From an uncultured Vibrio sp. (lineage in GTDB: Bacteria > Pseudomonadota > Gammaproteobacteria > Enterobacterales > Vibrionaceae), in the NCBI GenBank assembly GCA_947504195.1, contig CANNGN010000013.1, positions 1 through 64,000 on the forward strand: a DNA stretch of 64,000 bases, in the 5' to 3' direction. The notes beneath the pieces were generated by a model that was not told the origin of the DNA, searched no databases, and was given only the letters and a program-made list of their open reading frames with translations. Below are positions 28,977-36,124 of the stretch, one piece after another. Each line of letters begins with the position of its first letter. The first letter of the stretch is position 1. The position numbers were made by a program, and so were the translations under genes.

Positions 28977-29189
28977 ATGAGTATGAGACAGTTCAAGCGA
29001 TATACACCAAGTATGATTGCTAAACATATTTCTCGATTTTTTAAAGGTTCTATTTATATTTATGGCGTCGGTAAATTCGATTTTAATTACGGTAAATTGC
29101 TTCTCCCAGAAGAAGCACAGCAACTTCACTACCAAACCGTAAAAGAAATCAATCTCGAAATCAGCAAACTCCGTTGTGCAGTAGCTTAA
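28977..29189 (+). CDS. ytfK: YtfK family protein (DUF1107), stringent-response modulator
   Basis: The 70-residue protein aligns along its whole length with E. coli YtfK (68 residues): FKRYTPSMIAKHISRFFKG, IYGVGKFDFNYGKLLLP and the C-terminal HYQTVKEINLEISKL all correspond. E. coli YtfK binds SpoT and tips it towards (p)ppGpp synthesis under phosphate or fatty-acid starvation. An AGAAGGAA ribosome site sits 7 bases before the first ATG. It is monocistronic, with its own hairpin terminator. The assignment is by recalled homology; function in this organism is inferred. Confidence 0.85.
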   Translation: MSMRQFKRYTPSMIAKHISRFFKGSIYIYGVGKFDFNYGKLLLPEEAQQLHYQTVKEINLEISKLRCAVA

Positions 29190-29218
29190 CAACAACGGCT
29201 TAACATAATTAATGCTCT

Positions 29219-29265
29219 AAAAGTGGTCATTGAGTCTAAGTTGTACTCAACGTAAGACCGCTTTT
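29219..29265. terminator. Bidirectional terminator between ytfK and ubiI
   Basis: Long hairpin: AAAAGTGGTC pairs with GACCGCTTTT (one mismatch) and an inner TTGAGT/ACTCAA stem. A and T runs on both sides allow it to serve ytfK and the convergent ubiI. Confidence 0.8.
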
Positions 29266-29319
29266 AAGCAACCAATAAACCTCTTATATTTTATACGCAG
29301 ACCGACTAATTTATCTAAA

Positions 29320-30525
29320 TTAATCAACGGCTATATCTGGCAGTTCACCTTCAAGTCCAAGCGCTCGCTTTATAACGTGATGCTTAGGACCACTTAAATG
29401 ATCAAATAACGACATCCCCACGCCTCGAATCAACTTTTTAGCAGGGTTTTCACCAGAGAACAGCTCTTTAAACCCTTGCATTGAAGCAACCATTTTTGCC
29501 GCTTCTGCTTTACGCCAACGCTCGTATGAACGTAAGTTGCGTCGTACACCAACGTCCTTTCCTTGTTGCCAGACGAGGATCAGTTCTTGAGCCAATGAGG
29601 CCGCATCCAGTAAACCAAGGTTAACCCCTTGCCCCGCTAAAGGATGAACGGTGTGTGCAGCATCTCCAACTAAGGCAATTCTTTCACGAGTAAAATCTCT
29701 AGCAAAACGCATTTTTAAAGGCACGACGGCACGTTCACCAAGCAAGGTCGTTAGACCAAGTTGATTATCAAACTCCACGGTTAAATGACGCTCAAAATCG
29801 GCTGCAGAAAGTGCAAGCAACTCATCTGCCCGGTCAGGTTCTGTAGACCATACAATCGAACAGCTATGGGGGTCATTTAAAGGCAAGAATGCCAATGGGC
29901 CTTGCGGTGTAAATATCTGACGTGCAATCCCTTGATGAGGTTCTACCGTCTTTATATTGGCCACGATCGCATTATGACCATAATCCCAATGAGTCAATGG
30001 AATATCACTTTGCTTTCTGACCCATGAGTTTGCACCGTCAGCCCCAACGACGAGTTTTGCGGTCAGTGATGCCCCATTATCCAGAGTCAGCCACACTTCA
30101 CTCTCACCTGTCGCCATTGTTTGACATTGGTTTGGCATAAACAAGGTCACGTTTGACTGCTGTGTCACTCGATCAAGTAAAGATAACTGAATTACACGAT
30201 TCTCGACAATATGGCCAAGATTATTTTGAGCTATCATCTGCGCGTCAAACTCAATAGAAGCAAAACTGTCTTGCTCCCATACTCGCATCCCTTGGTAAGG
30301 TGCAGCACGGCGCTCAACAATGCCATTCCAAGCACCAATATGACGCAGGATTTTTTCACTAGAGCGATTCAACGCCGAAACGCGCAAATCAATCGAATCG
30401 CTCATCGTTGATTTAGGGGTATGACTTTCGATAATCGCGATACGTAAATCCGTTTCACTTAATGCAGCGGCAAGCGTCAACCCCACCATACCGCCACCAA
30501 CAATCGCTATATCAAAACTTTGCAT
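29320..30525 (-). CDS. ubiI: 2-octaprenylphenol hydroxylase UbiI (VisC)
   Basis: UbiI is a flavin monooxygenase that adds the C5 hydroxyl group during aerobic ubiquinone synthesis. The 401-residue protein has the FAD dinucleotide motif IVGGGMVGLTLA at residues 8-19, VVGADGANSWVR, and the second FAD motif ALVGDAAHTVHPLAGQG. Length matches E. coli UbiI (400). It lies 16 bp downstream of ubiH, as in the E. coli ubiH-ubiI pair, and the two are paralogues. Confidence 0.95.
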   Translation of the reverse strand: MQSFDIAIVGGGMVGLTLAAALSETDLRIAIIESHTPKSTMSDSIDLRVSALNRSSEKILRHIGAWNGIVERRAAPYQGMRVWEQDSFASIEFDAQMIAQNNLGHIVENRVIQLSLLDRVTQQSNVTLFMPNQCQTMATGESEVWLTLDNGASLTAKLVVGADGANSWVRKQSDIPLTHWDYGHNAIVANIKTVEPHQGIARQIFTPQGPLAFLPLNDPHSCSIVWSTEPDRADELLALSAADFERHLTVEFDNQLGLTTLLGERAVVPLKMRFARDFTRERIALVGDAAHTVHPLAGQGVNLGLLDAASLAQELILVWQQGKDVGVRRNLRSYERWRKAEAAKMVASMQGFKELFSGENPAKKLIRGVGMSLFDHLSGPKHHVIKRALGLEGELPDIAVD

Positions 30526-30541
30526 TATATTGTTACCTTTA

Positions 30542-31759
30542 TCAACGAGAGACTAAGCCCAGTGTGCGCTTAAATAAGGGAGCTTTTACCGCAGGAAGTG
30601 TATCGAATGCCATCAATCCTAGATTACGCCCAACAACTGTTGGCCACCAAGTATTTGAGAATAGATGAACCAGAGAAGAAGTCATTGTTATCGTAAGCTC
30701 TCGATCTTGCTCTCGGCGCTGACGATATTGTTCGAGCCCTTGGTATTTGCCCAAATCTAAGTCTATACCCAATTGATTATCTTGAGAGACTTGTGCCTGT
30801 AAACATTCAACTAAGGTTGATACATCTCGAATTCCAAGATTAAATCCCTGACCAGCAATAGGATGTAAGGTTTGTGCAGCATTCCCAACAGCAGCAAAAC
30901 GATGTGATATTGTCTGCGGTCGAGAGCGTAGCACCAAGGGGTAACTCGAGCGTTGTCCGACTTTTTTCAATGCACCTAAGCGCCACCCAAATTGACTCTG
31001 TAGTTGCTCAAGAAACAATGAATCCTCTGACTGCATTAACTCATCAGCGCGATCAGGGGACACACACCAAACCAACGACATTCGATTCTGACTCATGGGC
31101 AACAATGCTAATGGACCTGATTGAGTAAAGCGTTCAAACGCTCGTCCATTGTGATCTTCAGACAAGCCAATATTTGCAATCACGGCAACCTGATTAAAGT
31201 CATGTTCGTCTAAAGCTAAACCAATCTGCTTGCTGCTATCTGACTGAGCACCATCGGCAGCAACCAAGAGCTTACTATTAATAACGCAATCATCATCCAA
31301 TGTGATCGCAACAGAATCAATTGAACGCTGAACATCAATAATTCGCTTCTGTGAAAAAAACGTTATCGAGCTGGATTCCTTAAGCATATTAGCGTAAATC
31401 TTACCAACATCAGCCAATTCAACCACATAGCCTAACGCACTAAGGTGGTGCTCTTGAGCTGTAATTTCAGTCATTCCTGCATGACCTTGATCGGTAACGC
31501 TGATATGTTCAATGGGAGTCGCGGCAACCGCTAATTCATCCCATAAAAAAAAACGCTTTAAGATTTCTACGGTGCCAAATGATAAAGCGATCGATCGAGA
31601 GTCAAACCCAGGATGTTCGGAGCTCTCGGCTAGATAAGGTTCCACTACCGCAATCGACGCCTTATCACCCATAGCGTTGGATAATATTAAGGCTAACGTC
31701 GCACCAGTCATTGCACCACCAGCTATAACGACATCAAAATCTCTCGATTCTATAGTCAT
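30542..31759 (-). CDS. ubiH: 2-octaprenyl-6-methoxyphenol hydroxylase UbiH
   Basis: UbiH is the flavin monooxygenase for the C1 hydroxylation of ubiquinone synthesis. The 405-residue product has an N-terminal FAD motif with one unusual residue (IAGGAMTGATLAL), VAADGAQSDSSK, and AVGNAAQTLHPIAGQGFNLG. It lies between ygfB (36 bp upstream) and ubiI. In E. coli pepP sits between ygfB and ubiH; it is absent here. Confidence 0.94.
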   Translation of the reverse strand: MTIESRDFDVVIAGGAMTGATLALILSNAMGDKASIAVVEPYLAESSEHPGFDSRSIALSFGTVEILKRFFLWDELAVAATPIEHISVTDQGHAGMTEITAQEHHLSALGYVVELADVGKIYANMLKESSSITFFSQKRIIDVQRSIDSVAITLDDDCVINSKLLVAADGAQSDSSKQIGLALDEHDFNQVAVIANIGLSEDHNGRAFERFTQSGPLALLPMSQNRMSLVWCVSPDRADELMQSEDSLFLEQLQSQFGWRLGALKKVGQRSSYPLVLRSRPQTISHRFAAVGNAAQTLHPIAGQGFNLGIRDVSTLVECLQAQVSQDNQLGIDLDLGKYQGLEQYRQRREQDRELTITMTSSLVHLFSNTWWPTVVGRNLGLMAFDTLPAVKAPLFKRTLGLVSR

Positions 31760-31795
31760 CTATTCATTACCTTAAAATAGTTCCCTAATGAGTGC

Positions 31796-32386
31796 TTAGT
31801 GCACTGTCGGCGCTTTAGCATTTGGTTTCGCTACAAAACCATGATCGGCATGTAAGGTCAGGACACAGACTTTAATATGCTCAATAACCTGCTCCAATAA
31901 TAGTGCTTGCTCAGGGAGGTCATCATCTTCATCAATGCCTAATTTGGCTATTTCTTCAAGATCGCCAATTGCCTCTTTACCTTCGGTAGTCAGTTTACGA
32001 AGGTCGAGTCCAATTAGACCAATGCCTGATATTATATGATTTACCAGCTCAGCAACCGCATCACTTCGCTCAAACAATCCTTCTTTTCCTTCGCCATCGG
32101 GAAGCAATAGTGTTAGCGCCATATCCGTATCAATCAGTTCTTGTTGAGAGAAACGCAGCAACTGCTCTGTTTTCTTTTGAACAGCAATAGGCCATGCTAA
32201 TCCATCGTTTGTATAGTCAAATAACAGTGGCTGCCAGCTTTTGTCTTCAACATCTAAACCACCGCTTAACATACCTAAGAGCAACCCTTGAACTTCCGCC
32301 GGAGTCACAGCCAACATTGCAGCCTTTAAATCATTTGAAAAAGATTGGTACTCAGGAAGTTTAATTTCGCTTGGTTTATCACTCAT
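31796..32386 (-). CDS. ygfB: YgfB family protein (UPF0149)
   Basis: The product is a small acidic protein of about 196 residues from the YgfB/YecA family. Recognisable segments are VTPAEVQGLLLGMLSGGLD, DYTNDGLAWP, the FERSDAVAELVNHIISGIGL helix and DLEEIAKLGIDEDDDLPEQALLLEQVIEHIKVCVLTL, all matching vibrio and E. coli YgfB. In Pseudomonas YgfB affects ampDh3 expression; the general role is unclear. I chose the ATG giving MSDKPSEIKLPEY over one six codons upstream because it fits homologues. It is divergent from zapA. Confidence 0.9.
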   Translation of the reverse strand: MSDKPSEIKLPEYQSFSNDLKAAMLAVTPAEVQGLLLGMLSGGLDVEDKSWQPLLFDYTNDGLAWPIAVQKKTEQLLRFSQQELIDTDMALTLLLPDGEGKEGLFERSDAVAELVNHIISGIGLIGLDLRKLTTEGKEAIGDLEEIAKLGIDEDDDLPEQALLLEQVIEHIKVCVLTLHADHGFVAKPNAKAPTVH

Positions 32387-32632
32387 GGTGGTTAGCTCTA
32401 TCATCTTAAAAATTAAATTAATCCTACCACTGATATGGGGTTGTCGAAACGATAAAAGCGATAAATTATCCTCGGGAGTTGATGAATTGTCTAAGTTTTG
32501 AGTAGTTGATTTAGCATTTCAGCATCCATCACGGGAAACACTTGAATCTTACGAGCCCTTTACCTATAGTTTCCTTCTTACAGTGACGATAGTATCATTG
32601 CTGACATAGGTTAAAAAAACGATGGTTAACTC

Positions 32633-32935
32633 ATGAGCACTCAAGTAGTAGACGTTGAAATCTTAGGAAAACTCACTCGGGTCAATTGTCCTTCAGGGCA
32701 AGAAGAGTCGTTGATAAAGGCTGCGCAAGATTTAGATCAACGACTAAAAGAAATGGCAGAGCGAACAAAAGTAAACAATGAACTCAATCTTATGACTATT
32801 ATGGCTCTAAACATAAGCTATGAGTTACAGACGTTGAAAGGCGAAAAAGAAAACAATCAATCAGAATTCGTCGATAGGCTCGAAAAACTTACCGAGTCTC
32901 TAGAACAGGCGTTGAGCAAAACTGCCGAAGCCTAA
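32633..32935 (+). CDS. zapA: Cell division protein ZapA
   Basis: ZapA bundles FtsZ filaments at the division ring. The 100-residue protein has the N-terminal globular part (VEILGKLTRVNCPSGQEESL) and a C-terminal coiled coil (heptads from LMTIMALNISYELQTLKGEKEN to the end). It precedes the 6S RNA gene and ygfA, the conserved zapA-ssrS-ygfA order, and is divergent from ygfB. Confidence 0.96.
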   Translation: MSTQVVDVEILGKLTRVNCPSGQEESLIKAAQDLDQRLKEMAERTKVNNELNLMTIMALNISYELQTLKGEKENNQSEFVDRLEKLTESLEQALSKTAEA

Positions 32936-32962
32936 CACTTTGGTCATTTGAACTAGAATTAA

Positions 32963-33149
32963 ATTTTACCCTGGGGTGTTCGTCAGAGGATTTACGTCCC
33001 CGAGCCGATAAGCAACATCCAAGGGTTAGTATTCAATCGCTATTGTGCAAGCTCGGCTAGTACCGAGAAGCCTGAGGTGGTTCTTGCTGACCCGCCTTGA
33101 ACTCGCTGGTTCAAGGGCCATTAATTCTCAACGGCACTTTGGGGTATTC
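32963..33149 (+). ncRNA. ssrS: 6S RNA
   Basis: 6S RNA mimics an open promoter and sequesters sigma-70 RNA polymerase in stationary phase. The 5' end ATTTTACCCTGGGGTGTTCG pairs with the 3' end CGGCACTTTGGGGTATTCC to form the closing stem. Internal blocks CCCCGAGCCGAT, GCTCGGCTAGTACCGAGAAGCC, CGCCTTGAAC and GGTTCAAGGG match the E. coli 6S core in order. Ends are approximate to a few bases. It lies between zapA and ygfA, as in other gamma-proteobacteria. Confidence 0.93.
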
Positions 33150-33152
33150 CAC

Positions 33153-33743
33153 ATGACTCTTCATTCAAGACAATACGTTCGTAAGACGATTCGAACTCAA
33201 CGTCGGTTACTTTCTTCTGCACTTCAGCAACAAGCTAGCGCTGATTTAGTTGAACAAGCCAACACGTTAGCTGAGCTTCAAAATGCACAACATATCGCTA
33301 TTTATCTATCTTCCGATGGTGAACTCGATACGCTCCCGCTAATAAAACAGCTCTGGCAACAAAACAAATCCGTTTATCTGCCTGTGATTCATCCTTTCTC
33401 TTCCGGTAACCTTCTCTTTTTGCGTTATCAACCCAATACTGAAATGACGTTAAACCGTTATAAAATTTCTGAACCAAAACTAAAAAAAGATCTGATTATT
33501 CCCGTTGATCAGCTCGATATTATTTTTACCCCATTGGTGGCTTTTGACACAAAAGGAAAACGATTGGGGATGGGTGGCGGATATTACGATCGAACGCTAT
33601 CTACTTGGTTTAAAACAGGTATTGGAGCAACGCCGATTGGTTTAGCTCATGATTGTCAGCGAGTCGATGCCTTACCAAATGAAACATGGGATATACCATT
33701 ACCAAAAATAATAACACCAAGCAAAATATGGACTTGGGATTAG
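33153..33743 (+). CDS. ygfA: 5-formyltetrahydrofolate cyclo-ligase
   Basis: This enzyme converts 5-formyltetrahydrofolate to 5,10-methenyltetrahydrofolate using ATP. The family signature GMGGGYYDRTL lies about two thirds along, and RKTIRTQRRLLS near the N-terminus. The reading frame is open upstream to 33045, but that part lies inside 6S RNA, so the ATG at 33153, four bases after the 6S 3' end, is taken; the resulting 196 residues suit the family. Co-transcription with 6S is the known arrangement. No strong ribosome site was seen. Confidence 0.93.
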   Translation: MTLHSRQYVRKTIRTQRRLLSSALQQQASADLVEQANTLAELQNAQHIAIYLSSDGELDTLPLIKQLWQQNKSVYLPVIHPFSSGNLLFLRYQPNTEMTLNRYKISEPKLKKDLIIPVDQLDIIFTPLVAFDTKGKRLGMGGGYYDRTLSTWFKTGIGATPIGLAHDCQRVDALPNETWDIPLPKIITPSKIWTWD

Positions 33744-33805
33744 CTCAAAAATAACGCTATAATCGCCGCGAATTATTTATCAATGTAATCGTTCCGGAGA
33801 TGAAC

Positions 33806-34462
33806 ATGACTCAAGATGAGATGAAAAAAGAAGCGGGTTGGGCTGCATTAAAGTATGTGGTTAAAGGCGGCATTATTGGTGTTGGCACAGGTTCAACCGT
33901 AAATCATTTTATCGATGCACTTGGGTCGATTAAAGATGACATAAAAGGTGCGGTATCCAGTTCCATCGTATCAACTGAAAAATTAAAAGCGTTCGGTATT
34001 ACCGTTTACGATTGTAATGACATTGAGAAACTCGATGTGTATATCGATGGCGCCGATGAAATCAATCCTGAACGAGACATGATTAAAGGCGGTGGTGCAG
34101 CTTTAACTCGTGAAAAAATTGTCGCCGCTATTTCTGACAAATTTGTTTGTATTGTTGATGGCACCAAAGCTGTCGATGTTTTAGGAAAATTCCCCCTCCC
34201 TGTTGAAGTGATCCCGATGGCTCGTGAGCAAGTCTCTCGTCAACTTTCTCAATTAGGCGGCACCCCTGTTTATCGAGAAGGTGTCATTACCGATAATGGC
34301 AACATCATTATTGATGTTCATGACTTAGCAATTACTGCTCCGAAAGAATTTGAAGCCACTCTAAATAATATTCCTGGTGTTGTCACAAATGGGCTGTTTG
34401 CTCATCGTGGCGCAGATGTAGTGATTACAGGCACTCCTCAGGGAACAAAAATAGAAGAATAA
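33806..34462 (+). CDS. rpiA: Ribose-5-phosphate isomerase A
   Basis: RpiA interconverts ribose 5-phosphate and ribulose 5-phosphate in the pentose phosphate pathway. The 218-residue protein shows GVGTGSTVNHFIDAL, the catalytic DGADEIN and KGGGAALTREKI. Two ATGs are possible; the second (33806) is chosen because GGAG sits 6-7 bases ahead of it but directly abuts the first, and MTQDEMKKEAGW aligns with E. coli. It is upstream of serA in the same direction, as in E. coli near-neighbour order. Confidence 0.97.
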   Translation: MTQDEMKKEAGWAALKYVVKGGIIGVGTGSTVNHFIDALGSIKDDIKGAVSSSIVSTEKLKAFGITVYDCNDIEKLDVYIDGADEINPERDMIKGGGAALTREKIVAAISDKFVCIVDGTKAVDVLGKFPLPVEVIPMAREQVSRQLSQLGGTPVYREGVITDNGNIIIDVHDLAITAPKEFEATLNNIPGVVTNGLFAHRGADVVITGTPQGTKIEE

Positions 34463-34500
34463 GTCTCTATTTTGGTTCGTAGTTAGTGTTATTTCTTAAC

Positions 34501-34524
34501 AAACGGTACCATTCCGTGCCGTTT
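34501..34524 (+). terminator. rpiA terminator
   Basis: Stem AAACGGTAC / GTGCCGTTT with one G-U pair and a 6-nt loop, followed by TT. It lies 38 bp after the rpiA stop and separates it from serA. Confidence 0.65.
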
Positions 34525-34616
34525 TATTACATATCGTAAAAAAATTATGGCTTATGACATAATTTTCTTACCCAAAAAGAATTTTTTTTGTTAATTTGTC
34601 GCACAGAATACGCATG

Positions 34617-34632
34617 AGGAAAACGTTTGCGT
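34617..34632. promoter_or_regulatory. PurR-box-like operator upstream of serA
   Basis: AGGAAAACGTTTGCGT matches the PurR consensus ACGCAAACGTTTGCGT at 14 of 16 positions, counted by eye. It lies 82 bp before the serA start. A PurR link is chemically sensible because serine feeds glycine and one-carbon units to purine synthesis. Confidence 0.55.
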
Positions 34633-34713
34633 GTTGCTAAAATGTAAAATTTACACAGTAAGCAGCCCATATGACTCGTTTGTCCTCCTTTTGCATAATT
34701 AAGGACGAGAATA

Positions 34714-35943
34714 ATGGCCAAAGTATCACTAGAAAAAGATAAAATTAAAATTTTGCTCCTTGAAGGCCTTCACAGCTCTGCCGTTGAAACCCTTCAAGCT
34801 GCCGGTTACACCAATATCGAATACCATAAAGGCTCAATTGATGAAGAACAGCTTCTAAAATCAATTTCTGATGCTCACTTTGTTGGTATTCGTTCACGTA
34901 CTAACTTATCTGAAAAAGTCATCAATGCAGCGAAAAAACTCGTTGGTATTGGCTGTTTCTGTATTGGTACAAACCAAGTTGATCTAAAAGCAGCGGCAAA
35001 ACGTGGTGTACCTGTATTTAATGCCCCATTTTCAAACACACGTAGTGTAGCCGAACTTGTTCTTGGTGAAATATTATTACTTCTCCGTGGTATCCCTGAA
35101 AAGAATGCCCTTGCTCACCGTGGTGTTTGGAAAAAAAGTGCCGACAACAGTGTAGAAGCTCGTGGAAAAAAACTTGGTATCATTGGTTACGGTCACATCG
35201 GTACCCAATTAGGTATTGTCGCTGAAAACTTAGGTATGCAAGTTTTCTACTACGATGTAGAAAATAAATTGTCGTTAGGTAACGCCACTCAGATAGCATC
35301 AATGACAGAACTATTGAATCAATCGGATGTCATTTCTCTTCATGTACCTGAAACCGCAGGAACGAAAAACATGATGGGCGAAGCTGAATTTGCAGCAATG
35401 AAACCGGGTGCGATTTTTATTAACGCCGCGCGTGGTACCGTTGTTGATATTGATGCTTTAGCCGCTGCACTTGAGTCTAAACACATTGGTGGCGCAGCTA
35501 TTGATGTGTTCCCTGTTGAACCAAAAACCAATGCTGACCCATTTGAGTCACCATTATTGAAGTTTGATAATGTCTTGTTAACGCCACACGTAGGCGGTTC
35601 AACTCAAGAAGCGCAAGAAAACATTGGTTATGAAGTTGCTGGCAAGATTGCAAAATACTCTGATAACGGTTCAACCTTATCAAGCGTTAACTTCCCTGAA
35701 GTATCATTACCGGAATTACGTGAATGTTCTCGTCTACTGCATATTCACGAAAACCGTCCTGGTATTCTAAATCAGATAAACACCATTTTTGCTGAAGAAG
35801 GTATTAACATCGCAGCACAATACCTGCAAACTTCTCCAGAGTTTGGCTATGTTGTTATTGATGTGGAAACCGCTCGTTCAGAAGAAGCACTGACGAAACT
35901 GAAAAAAATCGAAGGTACATTGCGCGCGCGTATCCTTCACTAA
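34714..35943 (+). CDS. serA: D-3-phosphoglycerate dehydrogenase
   Basis: SerA oxidises 3-phosphoglycerate, the committed step of serine synthesis. The 409-residue protein has the NAD-binding Rossmann motif LGIIGYGHIGTQLG (about residues 153-166). Catalytic-domain motifs are NAARGTVVDIDAL and LTPHVGGSTQEAQ, and a C-terminal ACT domain (IHENRPGILNQINTIFAEEGIN) mediates serine feedback inhibition. Length matches E. coli (410). It is preceded by a PurR-like site and followed by a strong terminator. Confidence 0.98.
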   Translation: MAKVSLEKDKIKILLLEGLHSSAVETLQAAGYTNIEYHKGSIDEEQLLKSISDAHFVGIRSRTNLSEKVINAAKKLVGIGCFCIGTNQVDLKAAAKRGVPVFNAPFSNTRSVAELVLGEILLLLRGIPEKNALAHRGVWKKSADNSVEARGKKLGIIGYGHIGTQLGIVAENLGMQVFYYDVENKLSLGNATQIASMTELLNQSDVISLHVPETAGTKNMMGEAEFAAMKPGAIFINAARGTVVDIDALAAALESKHIGGAAIDVFPVEPKTNADPFESPLLKFDNVLLTPHVGGSTQEAQENIGYEVAGKIAKYSDNGSTLSSVNFPEVSLPELRECSRLLHIHENRPGILNQINTIFAEEGINIAAQYLQTSPEFGYVVIDVETARSEEALTKLKKIEGTLRARILH

Positions 35944-35974
35944 GTAGTAATTAGCGAAATCAAATTACAAAAGT

Positions 35975-36004
35975 AAAAAGTCACCCTCGCGGTGACTTTT
36001 TTAT
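35975..36004 (+). terminator. serA terminator
   Basis: Stem AAAAAGTCACC / GGTGACTTTTTT with a 5-nt loop (CTCGC), T-rich on the 3' side, 32 bp after the serA stop. Confidence 0.9.
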
Positions 36005-36056
36005 TTGTCTAGTCCAATAAACCTGTCACTGCATTTTTTAATAACACGATTTATCA

Positions 36057-36087
36057 CAAAAAAAGAGCCCTTCATCACGAAGAGCTC
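36057..36087 (-). terminator. acnB terminator
   Basis: On the minus strand GAGCTCTTC pairs with GAAGGGCTC (one G-U pair) around GTGAT and is followed by a run of T. It lies about 38 bp after the acnB stop. Confidence 0.85.
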
Positions 36088-36124
36088 CTTATCTCATTTT
36101 TCAGTCGATTATATCTAACCGCTT

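Noticed and set aside
28920..29195. A 91-codon minus-strand frame opposite ytfK
   Set aside because: It is the antisense shadow of ytfK, and the ytfK product has clear homology.
33045..33152. N-terminal extension of ygfA
   Set aside because: It translates the 3' half of 6S RNA and has no homologue-like residues; the ATG at 33153 is the family start.
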